Below are positions 14,523-22,240 of a stretch of 53,765 bases of DNA, one piece after another (position 1 is the first letter of the stretch; the number at the start of each line of letters is the position of its first letter). A program made the position numbers and the translations under genes. This DNA is from an uncultured Eubacteriales bacterium (GTDB lineage Bacteria > Bacillota > Clostridia > Oscillospirales > Oscillospiraceae). The stretch covers positions 1-53,765 of the forward strand of contig URDJ01000018.1 of assembly GCA_900546615.1 (NCBI GenBank), in the 5' to 3' direction. The notes under the pieces were generated by a model, which did not search any database, was not told the DNA's origin, and was given only the letters and a program-made list of their open reading frames with translations.

Positions 14523-15084
14523 GATTCTGGCGCTGGCGGCCGTGCTGCTCCTGCTGACGGCGGTCTGGTGGTGGAGGTACGACAGCTTAAACAGCTATTA
14601 CCGGGAATACGCGGGCCTGGAGCGCGAGTACGTCTCGCCGGGCGGCACGCTGTATTTTGGCGAGGACTATATAGATACGGGCCTGAGGGCGCGGGGCTAT
14701 ACGCTGAGGCTGACGGATTTTGAGATCGTAGACTACGAGGAGTATGCGGAGCTGACAGGATATACGGAGGAGCTTGTGGAGCCACCGGAGAGGCTGGCGC
14801 TCGCGGAGGTGGTGCTGGGGAACGAGGGAAGCCCTGACCCCGGCGTGATGCTGACCGAGCTGACGCTGCATGGGCTGGATTTCTACACGGATATGAACTT
14901 TGGGCTGCTGCAGAGGCTCAACCCGGTACTGGAGGGCAGCGGCGGGATATCGCTGCCCGAGGGCACCGAGCATCGCCTGCTCCTGCCGTATAACCTGCGC
15001 GGCGGTGCAGCGCTGGACGGAGCTTCACTGAGCATACAGGCGACAGCATATCCGACGACGAAGGAACTGGTGCTGGTCGAATGA
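14506..15084 (+). CDS. Single-span exported protein, last gene of the ABC operon
   Basis: The 192-residue product starts with GTG at 14506, preceded by GGAGGAGGGG. It has one N-terminal hydrophobic helix (ILALAAVLLLLTAVWWW) without a lipobox or clear cleavage site. An extracytoplasmic domain of about 165 residues follows, rich in acidic residues and tyrosines, including GYTLRLTDFEIVDYEEY and RLALAEVVLGN. Like the first gene's product it has a beta-strand-rich build (LAEVVLGN versus VLLDIEVLN), and may be a distant duplicate. It probably works with the transporter at the outer face of the membrane. The family is not recognised; DUF5028-type proteins occupy this position in related operons, an uncertain recollection. 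Confidence 0.65.
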   Translation: MRRGYKILALAAVLLLLTAVWWWRYDSLNSYYREYAGLEREYVSPGGTLYFGEDYIDTGLRARGYTLRLTDFEIVDYEEYAELTGYTEELVEPPERLALAEVVLGNEGSPDPGVMLTELTLHGLDFYTDMNFGLLQRLNPVLEGSGGISLPEGTEHRLLLPYNLRGGAALDGASLSIQATAYPTTKELVLVE

Positions 15085-15134
15085 AATAAAATCCAAAACT
15101 TCAACATTTCGGTGGAATAACACCTGTTTTGTGA

Positions 15135-15176
15135 GCAAACGCAGTAAAAAAGTGCAGAAAAACGTCTGCGTTTTGC
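15135..15176. other. Inverted repeat between the ABC operon and TauE gene
   Basis: GCAAACGCAG (15135-15144) and CTGCGTTTTGC (15166-15176) can form a 10-bp stem with one bulged base. It lies 50 bases after the ABC operon and may be its terminator, although no clear T run follows. The rest of 15085-15319 holds an extended -10 (TGCTATAAT, 15207-15215) and a GC-rich leader of about 100 bases. Confidence 0.4.
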
Positions 15177-15319
15177 GGATATGGGCTACACAGACGGAAC
15201 GGGCCGTGCTATAATAAACAATTGTGTGAACGACACGAAATGTGCCGCCGCGCTCGCGGGCTGCAGAATGGGGGCAGGCGCAGCTGCCGCGGCAAGGCTG
15301 AACTGGAGGCGCGGTATTC

Positions 15320-16105
15320 TTGCTCTATGTGCTCTATTTTCTGATAGCTCTCGGTGCGACGACGGTCGGCTCGCTCACGGGCATGGGCGGCGGAGTCATC
15401 ATAAAGCCGCTCATGGACATGCTGCAGGGCTTTGACGTGCGGACTATCGGCGTCATCAGCTCCATCACGGTGTTTTCGATGGCGGTGGTGTCCATCGGCA
15501 AGCAGATGTTCTCGAAGACGAAGATCCCCTTTGACATGGCCCTGCCTCTGGGGATAGGCTCTGTCATCGGCGGTCTGGTGGGGGAGTGGCTGCTGGACGT
15601 GATCGTCGGGGCGCTGGACGCCAACGAGCTGGTGACGGTGGTTCAGAACGTCGTCCTTTCCCTGCTCATCCTTGGCGTATACCTGTACATGAGGAACAAG
15701 AGCCGCATAAAGGGAAAGCAGCTGCGCGGCATCGTGCCCTCGCTGCTGGCGGGCGGCTTTCTGGGCGTGTGCTCGTCGTTTTTGGGCATAGGCGGCGGGC
15801 CGATAAATGTCGCGCTCATAATATATCTGTTCTCATACGATACGAAGACTGCGACAATCTGCTCGCTGGTGACCATCCTGCTTGCGCAGGTGTCGAAGCT
15901 GTGCAGCGTCGCCTTTACCACGGGCTTTGCGGTGTACGACCTGTCGATAGCGCCGGTCATGGTCATAGGCGCGGTGGCGGGCGGTTTCCTCGGTGCGAGC
16001 CTCAACAAATATTTTTCGGAGAAGGCGGTGGAGAAGGCCTTCAACGCTGTGCAGCTTCTGGTGCTGGCGCTGGCGATTTCAAACATCGTAAGAAATGTGA
16101 TGTAA
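15320..16105 (+). CDS. TauE/SafE (DUF81) family transporter
   Basis: The 261-residue protein has about eight hydrophobic segments in two homologous halves. Each half has the family glycine signature: GSLTGMGGGVIIKPLMD near the N-terminus and SSFLGIGGGPINVALI in the middle. The family moves sulfite, sulfoacetate or other anions across the membrane, generally outward. The start is TTG at 15320, with GGAGG 10 bases upstream; no in-frame ATG fits better. The gene appears monocistronic, and a new promoter lies between it and the next gene. The substrate is unknown. Confidence 0.85.
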   Translation: MLYVLYFLIALGATTVGSLTGMGGGVIIKPLMDMLQGFDVRTIGVISSITVFSMAVVSIGKQMFSKTKIPFDMALPLGIGSVIGGLVGEWLLDVIVGALDANELVTVVQNVVLSLLILGVYLYMRNKSRIKGKQLRGIVPSLLAGGFLGVCSSFLGIGGGPINVALIIYLFSYDTKTATICSLVTILLAQVSKLCSVAFTTGFAVYDLSIAPVMVIGAVAGGFLGASLNKYFSEKAVEKAFNAVQLLVLALAISNIVRNVM

Positions 16106-16120
16106 AAGTGCAGGATGCGC

Positions 16121-16148
16121 TTGCAAATCGGGAATTATGTTGTATAAT
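16121..16148 (+). promoter_or_regulatory. Promoter of the ECF S component-coaX pair
   Basis: TTGCAA (16121-16126), 16 bases, TATAAT (16143-16148), 54 bases before the ATG of the S component. Confidence 0.65.
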
Positions 16149-16202
16149 GAGCCTGCGCTATATCCGGGCTGGAACCGGAACGGCAGCAGGAGGTAATTTA
16201 AT

Positions 16203-16820
16203 ATGTCGAACAACACTGAAAAGACCAGACGCCTTGTGGGATTATCCATCTTCACGGCTCTGGTCATCGTTTTGCAGCTGGTGGCGACCTTCGTGAAGAT
16301 AGGCGCTTTCCCGGTGACGCTGACGCTGGTGCCCATCGTGGTCGGCGCGGCGCTCTACGGGCCGAGGGCCGGCGCGTGGCTGGGCCTCGTGTTCGGCGCG
16401 GTGGTGCTCATCGCCTGCATCACGGGCGCCGACTTCTCTGGACAGATCGTCTGGAACGCGAACCCCTTCGTCACCGTGGTGCTCTGCCTGCTCAAGGGCG
16501 CGGCCGCCGGCTGGCTCGCGGCGCTGGTATACAGGGCGCTGGCCAGAAAGAACGAGACCCTGGGCGTGGTATGCGCGGCGATAATAAGCCCCGTGGCGAA
16601 CACGGGCATCTTCTGCGCGGGCCTCTACCTGTTCTACAACGACCTGTTCAACGAGTGGATGAGTAGGTGGGTGGCCGAGACCGGCAACGCGGCGAACCCC
16701 ATCATGTTCATCCTGCTCTCGCTGGCTGGCATAAACTTCCTCATAGAGTTCGGCCTCAATCTGGTGCTCTCGCCCATCATCGAGCGGATCATCAGGCTCC
16801 GCAAGAAGGGAGTAGTGTAA
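16203..16820 (+). CDS. ECF transporter S component, probably for pantothenate
   Basis: The 205-residue membrane protein has six hydrophobic segments and the energy-coupling-factor S-component N-terminus: RRLVGLSIFTALVIVLQ, then GAFPVTLTLVPIVVGA and GPRAGAWLGLVFG. Such proteins bind a vitamin and dock on a shared EcfT/EcfA motor encoded elsewhere. The stop is one base from the start of coaX, so the two are one message. On that ground pantothenate is the likely substrate (PanT-like), by inference. AGGAGG precedes the ATG. Confidence 0.82.
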   Translation: MSNNTEKTRRLVGLSIFTALVIVLQLVATFVKIGAFPVTLTLVPIVVGAALYGPRAGAWLGLVFGAVVLIACITGADFSGQIVWNANPFVTVVLCLLKGAAAGWLAALVYRALARKNETLGVVCAAIISPVANTGIFCAGLYLFYNDLFNEWMSRWVAETGNAANPIMFILLSLAGINFLIEFGLNLVLSPIIERIIRLRKKGVV

Positions 16821-16821
16821 A

Positions 16822-17610
16822 ATGCTGCTGGCGGTGGACGCGGGCAACAGCGCCGTCACGCTCGGCTGCGTGGAGGGCCGGGAGATACTGAACCTCGCGC
16901 GGCTCGAGACGAGCCGGGGCAGGAGCGCGGACGAGTACGCCGTGCTCATGGAGCGTGTGCTCGCCCTGCGGGGCGTGAAGCTGCGCGAGTTCGAGGGCGC
17001 GGCCATCGCCTCCGTGGTGCCGCCGCTGACGCAGGTGCTGCGCGAGGCCGTGCGGCTCGTCACCGGGCACGACGCGCTCGTGGTCGGCGCGGGCGTGAAG
17101 ACGGGGCTCAATATAGGCATCGACGACCCCTCGCAGATGGGCGCGGACCTCGTGGCGGGCGCGGTAGCGGCGCTGGACGCGCATGAGCCGCCGGTCATCA
17201 TTATCGACATGGGCACGGCGACGACCATCACGGTCATCGGCCCGAACTCACGGCTTCTGGGCGGGGCCATCCTGCCGGGCGCGGCGGTGTCGCTCGAGGC
17301 GCTCTCGGGCGCGGCCTCGCTGCTGCCGAGGGTATCGCTGGACGCGCCGAAGCGGGCTATAGGCTCCGGTACGATAGAGTGCATGAAGTCCGGCGCGGTG
17401 TTCGGCGCTGCCTGCGCCATAGACGGCATGATAGACCGCATGGAGGCGGAGCTGGGCGGCAGGGCGGCGCTCGTCGCGACGGGCGGGCTGGCCGGGAGGA
17501 TAATTCCCTATTGCCGGCACGAGATAGAGATAGACGACTACATGCTCCTGCGGGGCCTCTCGCTCATATGGCAGAGGAACCGGAGAGAGCGCCGCCGAGA
17601 GGCGAAATAG
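16822..17610 (+). CDS. coaX: Type III pantothenate kinase
   Basis: The 262-residue enzyme phosphorylates pantothenate, the first step of coenzyme A synthesis. It shows the ASKHA-fold motifs: MLLAVDAGNS (phosphate-1 loop), a substrate region IGIDDPSQMGADLVAGAVAA where the conserved GADR arginine of the family is replaced by leucine, IIDMGTATTITV (phosphate-2) and ATGGLAG near the C-terminus. Length and motif order are normal. It follows the ECF S component with one base between, linking uptake and trapping of the vitamin. An intrinsic terminator follows. Confidence 0.93.
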   Translation: MLLAVDAGNSAVTLGCVEGREILNLARLETSRGRSADEYAVLMERVLALRGVKLREFEGAAIASVVPPLTQVLREAVRLVTGHDALVVGAGVKTGLNIGIDDPSQMGADLVAGAVAALDAHEPPVIIIDMGTATTITVIGPNSRLLGGAILPGAAVSLEALSGAASLLPRVSLDAPKRAIGSGTIECMKSGAVFGAACAIDGMIDRMEAELGGRAALVATGGLAGRIIPYCRHEIEIDDYMLLRGLSLIWQRNRRERRREAK

Positions 17611-17632
17611 CGGCCTCCCGCATAAGATGCAG

Positions 17633-17670
17633 AAGGGACGACAGGCGAGCGTGACCTGCCGTCCCTTTTT
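17633..17670 (+). terminator. Intrinsic terminator after coaX
   Basis: AAGGGACG-A-CAGG and CCTG-C-CGTCCCTT form a 12-bp stem with one mismatch and a T run. It ends 15 bases before the ZIP gene start, so ZIP expression must come from read-through or a promoter inside this region. Confidence 0.85.
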
Positions 17671-17685
17671 CTGCAAGTGGGAGTG

Positions 17686-18492
17686 ATGCAATTGGCCGAC
17701 TGGTTTCTGAGCCTGCCGCATACGGTGCAGGCGCTTATTGCAACGATCTTCACCTGGGGTGTCACGGCGCTGGGGGCGGCGCTGGTGTTTTTCTTCAGGT
17801 CGATGAACAAGAACGCGCTCGACGCCATGCTGGGCTTTGCGGCGGGGGTCATGACTGCGGCGTCCTTCTGGAGTCTGCTGTCCCCGGCAATAGAGCTGGC
17901 GGAGAGCCTTGAGATGAACGTGTGGCTCACGGCGCTGCTGGGCTTTTTGGGCGGGGGCGCGCTGCTGTTCGCAAGTGACCGGTTGTGGGAGCGGCTGGAG
18001 CGACGCGGTGAAAGAAAGGATGCCTCGAGCCGCCGCCGGGCGCTGATGCTCATGTCGAGCATCACGCTGCACAACATACCGGAGGGGCTGTCGATAGGTG
18101 TGGCCTTCGGCTCTCTGGCCTATGGGCTGGACGGCGCGACGCCCGCCGCGGCCTGCCTGCTGGCGCTGGGTATAGGCATACAGAACCTGCCCGAGGGCAC
18201 GGCGGTGAGTGTCCCGCTCCGGCGCGAGGGCATGAGCCGGGGCCGGGCCTTCTTCCTCGGGCAGGCCAGCGGCATAGTGGAGCCGATAGCCGGAGTGCTC
18301 GGCGCGCTGCTGGTGCTGAAGGTGCGGCTGCTGCTGCCCTATATGCTGGCCTTCGCCGCCGGGGCCATGATCTACGTGGTGGTCGAGGAGCTGATACCCG
18401 AGAGCCAGACGAACAAGAGAAAGGACGTCATGGCGCTCTTTACGCTCATCGGTTTCTCGGTCATGATGGTTCTGGACGTGGCGCTCGGATAA
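17686..18492 (+). CDS. ZIP family metal transporter
   Basis: The protein is about 268 residues with eight hydrophobic segments. It carries the two ZIP metal-binding signatures, HNIPEGLSIGVAFG in segment IV and QNLPEGTAVSVPLRREG in segment V, and a variable loop (RRGERKDASSRRR) without the usual histidine cluster. ZIP proteins bring divalent metals such as zinc into the cell. The start is uncertain: the ATG at 17686 has GGGAG only 2 bases away, while a TTG at 17692 has better spacing (8 bases). Confidence 0.9.
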   Translation: MQLADWFLSLPHTVQALIATIFTWGVTALGAALVFFFRSMNKNALDAMLGFAAGVMTAASFWSLLSPAIELAESLEMNVWLTALLGFLGGGALLFASDRLWERLERRGERKDASSRRRALMLMSSITLHNIPEGLSIGVAFGSLAYGLDGATPAAACLLALGIGIQNLPEGTAVSVPLRREGMSRGRAFFLGQASGIVEPIAGVLGALLVLKVRLLLPYMLAFAAGAMIYVVVEELIPESQTNKRKDVMALFTLIGFSVMMVLDVALG

Positions 18493-18520
18493 AAGTGTAC
18501 CAAAACTTTCCCGGCTGTGG

Positions 18521-18536
18521 TATGATAGTTGTCATA
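18521..18536. promoter_or_regulatory. Palindrome overlapping the -10 of the spermidine-synthase fusion gene
   Basis: TATGAT-AGTT-GTCATA is an inverted repeat with one mismatch per arm pair. TATGAT (18521-18526) is itself an extended -10 (TGG before it). A protein bound here would block the promoter. Confidence 0.45.
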
Positions 18537-18556
18537 TCACAGCCGGAGGTGCTGAT

Positions 18557-20149
18557 ATGGAGAATAACAAGGAGAGAGCCACCGTGGGCCGGAAGCTTTT
18601 TCTGTACGTGACAGCCTTTTTCTCGGGCATGTCGGTGATGGCCATAGAGCTTGGGGCGAGCCGCCTGCTCGCGCCGTATTTTTCATCTTCGCAGATAGTC
18701 TGGACGGTCATCATCGGGACGATCATGATAGCCATGGCGATAGGCAACGTCTGGGGCGGCAGGGCCGCGGACAAGAACCCGGACCCTGTGCGGCTCTACA
18801 GGCGGCTGCTCATAACCGCCGTGTGGACGGCGGCCATACCCTTCGTGGGGCGCTACGTCATAGCGGGCGTGTCGGGCCTTTTGGCGCTCTTTGTGAAACA
18901 CAACTTCCTCGTCTGGGCCTCGCTGGGCAGCTGTTTCGCGCTCTTTGTCGTGCCGCTCATGCTGCTGGGCACCGTGACGCCCTCGCTCATGAAATACGCA
19001 ACGGAGAGCCTCGACGACAACGGGCGCACGGTGGGCGAGCTCGAGGCCCTCGGCACCATAGGCAGCATCATCGGCACCTTCCTGCCGACCTTCGTCACCA
19101 TCCCGGCCGTCGGCACGGCGCGCACCTTCCTCATCTTCGCCGCCATCCTCGCCGTCATCAGCCTGGGCTTTTTCGCGACGAGGAAGAAGTGGGTGGCGCG
19201 CAGCGCGGTCATCGCCGCAGTCATCACAGCGCTCATGTTCGTACCCTTCAACTACAGCTTCGCCTTCTGGGAGGACGGCCTCACGGTCGAGGACGAGTCC
19301 ATATATAATTACCTTCAGGTGCGCGAGACGGACGAGAGCGTCATCCTCTCGACGAACGTGGCCTTCGGCGTGCAGAGCATCATGATGAAGGAAGGCGGCC
19401 TCACGGGCATGTACTACGACTACGCCCTCGCCGCGCCGCTGATGGCTGAAAACTGTGAGGACGTGCTCATCCTCGGCCTCGGCACGGGCACCTTCGCGAG
19501 CCAGTGCCTCAAATATTTCCCCGGCTGCTCGGTCACGGGCGTGGAGATAGACGAGAAGATTGTCGCCCTCTCGCGCGAATACTTCGGCCTGCCGGACGAG
19601 GTCGAGGCCGTGGTCGGCGACGGCCGGGCATATCTCACGACCTCGGGCATGTACGACGTCATCATGGTCGATGCCTATCAGGATATAACCATACCCTTCC
19701 AGATGTCGAGCGTCGAGTTTTTCACCGAGGTGCGCGAGCACTTGAACCCCGGCGGCGTCATGGTCGTGAACATGTCCATGCGCTCCGACGCGGAAGGCTC
19801 GATGAACGAGTACCTCATTGACACAATCGCCTCAGTCTTCCCCTATTGCGCCACGGCGCGGGTCTCGGGCGGCAGCAATCTCGAGCTGTTTGCGACGGCG
19901 GATGCGGAGGGCTTCGGGCGGCTGGAGGCGCGCATGGCGGCGCTGGACGCGGACGATGAGCTGATGGATATCGTGCCCCGGATACAGTCGGCGCTCGAGC
20001 CTGTCGAGGGCGGCGACCTCATCCTCACGGACGACAAGGCCCCTGTGGAGCTGCTGGGCATGAGGGTGCTCGACGAGATGATCTCCACAGAGCTTGAGAA
20101 CCTGCGCAGCCAGATAAAAGAAAACGGCATCATGAGCCTGCTGCAATGA
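18557..20149 (+). CDS. Fused membrane / spermidine synthase-like methyltransferase-fold protein
   Basis: The 530-residue protein has two parts. Residues 1-230 hold about seven transmembrane segments, beginning with the MFS/spermidine-synthase fusion hallmark AIELGASRLLAPYF and including GTVTPSLMKYA. Residues 250-500 are a spermidine-synthase-like Rossmann domain with DVLILGLGTGTFASQCL, VTGVEIDEKIVALSREYFGL, VVGDGRAYL and DVIMVDAYQ. Aminopropyltransferase activity is not assured in these fusions. Its Asp/Glu pattern (GDGR, DAY) is kept, so polyamine-type chemistry is possible. The ATG at 18557 follows GGAGGTG. Confidence 0.88.
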   Translation: MENNKERATVGRKLFLYVTAFFSGMSVMAIELGASRLLAPYFSSSQIVWTVIIGTIMIAMAIGNVWGGRAADKNPDPVRLYRRLLITAVWTAAIPFVGRYVIAGVSGLLALFVKHNFLVWASLGSCFALFVVPLMLLGTVTPSLMKYATESLDDNGRTVGELEALGTIGSIIGTFLPTFVTIPAVGTARTFLIFAAILAVISLGFFATRKKWVARSAVIAAVITALMFVPFNYSFAFWEDGLTVEDESIYNYLQVRETDESVILSTNVAFGVQSIMMKEGGLTGMYYDYALAAPLMAENCEDVLILGLGTGTFASQCLKYFPGCSVTGVEIDEKIVALSREYFGLPDEVEAVVGDGRAYLTTSGMYDVIMVDAYQDITIPFQMSSVEFFTEVREHLNPGGVMVVNMSMRSDAEGSMNEYLIDTIASVFPYCATARVSGGSNLELFATADAEGFGRLEARMAALDADDELMDIVPRIQSALEPVEGGDLILTDDKAPVELLGMRVLDEMISTELENLRSQIKENGIMSLLQ

Positions 20150-20165
20150 TGCGCGGCAGAAAGAG

Positions 20166-20196
20166 AGCGCCCCCGGCTGTTTGAACCGGGGGCGCT
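20166..20196. terminator. Bidirectional terminator between converging genes
   Basis: AGCGCCCCCGG and CCGGGGGCGCT (11 bp, perfect) with a 9-base loop lie between the fusion gene and metK. Confidence 0.8.
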
Positions 20197-20218
20197 TATG
20201 TGTTTTATGGTGCGGATA

Positions 20219-21406
20219 TCACACGCCGCAGGCCTTGCGCAGGGCGTCGGCGCGGTCGGTGCTCTCCCAGAGGACGCCGAGGTCCTCGCGGCCCATGTGG
20301 CCGTAGGCGGCGAGCCTGCGGTAGATGGGATTACGCAGGCCGAGGTCGCGGATGATGGCCGCGGGCCGCAGGTCGAAGACCTCGTTCACGGCCTTTGCCA
20401 GCACATGGTCGGGCACGGAGCCGGTGCCGAAGGTCGTGACGTTCACGCTCACGGGGTTGGCGACGCCGATGGCGTAGGCGAGCTGCACCTGGCAGCGGTG
20501 GGCGAGGCCGGCGGCGACGATGTTCTTGGCCACCCAGCGGGCGGCGTAGGTCGCGCTGCGGTCGACCTTGGTGGGGTCCTTACCGGAGAAGCAGCCGCCG
20601 CCGTGCGGGGCGCTGCCGCCGTAGGTGTCGACGATTATCTTGCGCCCGGTCAGGCCGGAGTCGGCGGCCGGGCCGCCCTTCACGAAACGCCCGGTCGGGT
20701 TGACGTAGTACTTGATGTCACCGCGATTCAGCTCGGCGGGGATGGTTGGCAGGATGACGTGCTCTATCATGTCGGCGCGTATCTGCTCGAGGGAGACGTC
20801 AGGGTCGTGCTGGGTGGAGACAACGACGGTGTCCACGCGGACGGGCCTGTTCTCGCCGTCGTATTCAATAGTGACCTGGGTCTTGCCGTCGGGACGCAGA
20901 TAGGTGAGCAGGCCGCTCTTGCGCACCTCGGTGAGGCGGCGGGCCATCTTCTGGGCGAGGGAAATGGGCAGGGGCATCAGCTCCGGGGTCTCGTCGCAGG
21001 CGTAGCCGAACATCATGCCCTGGTCGCCGGCGCCGTTCTCGAGGCTGTCGCCGGACTGGCCTTCCTTGAGTTCGAGCGACTCATCGACGCCCATGGCTAT
21101 GTCGCCGGACTGCTCGTCGATGGCGGTGAGCACGGCGCAGGTGTTGCAGTCGAAGCCGTAGGCGGCGTTGTCGTAGCCGATCTCGCGCACGACCTCGCGG
21201 GCGATCTTCGGGATGTCCACGTAGCAGCTCGTGGAGATTTCGCCCATGATGTAGATGATACCGGTGGTAGCGGTGCACTCGCAGGCGACGTGGCCCTGCG
21301 GGTCCTTCTCGAGTATGGCATCCAGAACCGCGTCGGAGATCTGGTCGCAGACCTTGTCGGGATGTCCTTCGGTGACGGACTCAGAGGTGAACAGGTAATT
21401 TGCCAT
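20219..21406 (-). CDS. metK: S-adenosylmethionine synthetase
   Basis: The 395-residue enzyme joins methionine and ATP to form S-adenosylmethionine, the cell's methyl donor. Motifs: [21 protein letters not shown] at the N-terminus, [12 protein letters not shown] in the middle (the family GAGDQG loop) and [17 protein letters not shown] (the P-loop-like and lysine-bearing segment). The ATG at 21406 has AAGGAGATA before it. It lies 20 bases after the nucleotidyltransferase gene on the same strand and is therefore under the upstream SAM-I riboswitch. High SAM should stop transcription of both. Confidence 0.97.
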   Translation of the reverse strand: MANYLFTSESVTEGHPDKVCDQISDAVLDAILEKDPQGHVACECTATTGIIYIMGEISTSCYVDIPKIAREVVREIGYDNAAYGFDCNTCAVLTAIDEQSGDIAMGVDESLELKEGQSGDSLENGAGDQGMMFGYACDETPELMPLPISLAQKMARRLTEVRKSGLLTYLRPDGKTQVTIEYDGENRPVRVDTVVVSTQHDPDVSLEQIRADMIEHVILPTIPAELNRGDIKYYVNPTGRFVKGGPAADSGLTGRKIIVDTYGGSAPHGGGCFSGKDPTKVDRSATYAARWVAKNIVAAGLAHRCQVQLAYAIGVANPVSVNVTTFGTGSVPDHVLAKAVNEVFDLRPAAIIRDLGLRNPIYRRLAAYGHMGREDLGVLWESTDRADALRKACGV

Positions 21407-21426
21407 TTTTGTATCTCCTTTTTGAT

Positions 21427-22029
21427 TTAGAATACGTTTTTGATGACATCCGAAGCCCATCCAAACAGTCTCTCAGGCCCGGAGGCGAGCACCTCCCGGT
21501 ACTTTTCAGGCAGCCCGGCGCGCGAGCCGGGGAAGCGGCCGGAGTCGAGCCAGACTAGCGCCCGCATCGTGAAGAATGCGGTCTTTTCGAGCGCCCTGGT
21601 CACGCCCTCGTCCCCGCCGTGGAGCAGGAAATGCGCGCAGCCGTGGTAGAGAGCGCCGGCGCCGGTGCGCGCGCTGCCGAGCGCTGCCTCGCGGCTGGGT
21701 GGAGGCAGGAAGTCCAGCGGGCCGTATACCGGGCGCGTGTCGAGGCGGAACTGAAACAGCTCCGAGGCATCCCATGCTCTCAGCTCAGCCTCGCCCGAGA
21801 CGAAGTCGCAGAGCTTTTCGCGCTCCGGCAGGCCCGCAAGCGCGCATCTGAGCCTTGCAATGTCCTCAGGACCGAGCTGGTCGAGGACCGTCACGGCGTC
21901 TATGTCGCTGTCCTCGCGGGCCTCGCCGCGGGCGCGGCTGCCCTGTATGCCGAGGAAGCGCACCCTGTCACCGAACTCATCCAGCACGGCGCGGCTCCAC
22001 AGCGGGAGCCAGCTTTCAATGTCCAGCAT
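21427..22029 (-). CDS. Predicted nucleotidyltransferase under SAM riboswitch control
   Basis: The 200-residue protein starts at the ATG 22029 (MLDIESWL), with GGAGGTC before it. It has a Pol-beta-type nucleotidyltransferase signature: [20 protein letters not shown], i.e. the GSxxxG helix with the S-D-I-D metal ligands. The C-terminal ~90 residues are helical ([32 protein letters not shown]), resembling the helical partner domain of antibiotic-type or HEPN-linked transferases. It could modify a small molecule, tRNA or protein with a nucleotide. It is the first gene behind a SAM-I riboswitch and lies 20 bases before metK, which suggests a role in methionine/SAM metabolism not known to me. Confidence 0.75.
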   Translation of the reverse strand: MLDIESWLPLWSRAVLDEFGDRVRFLGIQGSRARGEAREDSDIDAVTVLDQLGPEDIARLRCALAGLPEREKLCDFVSGEAELRAWDASELFQFRLDTRPVYGPLDFLPPPSREAALGSARTGAGALYHGCAHFLLHGGDEGVTRALEKTAFFTMRALVWLDSGRFPGSRAGLPEKYREVLASGPERLFGWASDVIKNVF

Positions 22030-22042
22030 GGCCTGACCTCCG

Positions 22043-22075
22043 TAAAAATAACGCCCGTCGTTTCCGGCGGGCGCA
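22043..22075 (-). terminator. Intrinsic terminator of the SAM-I riboswitch
   Basis: On the leftward transcript CGCCCGCCG-GAAA-CGACGGGCG is followed by TTATTTTT, 14 bases before the nucleotidyltransferase start. It is the expected off-switch hairpin. Confidence 0.85.
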
Positions 22076-22091
22076 GGTTTTGAGCGTATAT

Positions 22092-22185
22092 CCTCATCTT
22101 CCGATTTACACCGCCGGATTTGGCACCTTGCAAATGCAGGTTGCCGGGCTTCACAGGGCCGGTCCCTCCGCCACTCTTGATAAGG
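22092..22185 (-). promoter_or_regulatory. SAM-I (S-box) riboswitch aptamer
   Basis: Leftward sequence shows all S-box blocks in order: CTTATCAAGAG, GGCGGAGGGA, CGGCCC, TGAAGCCCGGCAACC, GGTGCCAAATCC, and the closing GATGAGG that pairs with CCTTATC to form P1. Spacings fit the family. Binding of SAM stabilises P1 and lets the downstream terminator (22043-22075) form, shutting off the nucleotidyltransferase and metK. Confidence 0.95.
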
Positions 22186-22205
22186 CTTTTCAGTTGTCGG
22201 CAAAT

Positions 22206-22235
22206 ATTATACACGAGCCTCGGCGCATTTGTCAA
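22206..22235 (-). promoter_or_regulatory. Promoter of the SAM riboswitch operon
   Basis: Leftward TTGACA (22235-22230), 18 bases, TATAAT (22211-22206). Transcription starts just before the aptamer. Confidence 0.85.
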
Positions 22236-22240
22236 CAGTT

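Noticed and set aside
20198..21430. 410-codon frame opposite metK
   Set aside because: Antisense of a clear metK gene; Ala/Val/Gly/His-rich sequence with no domain.
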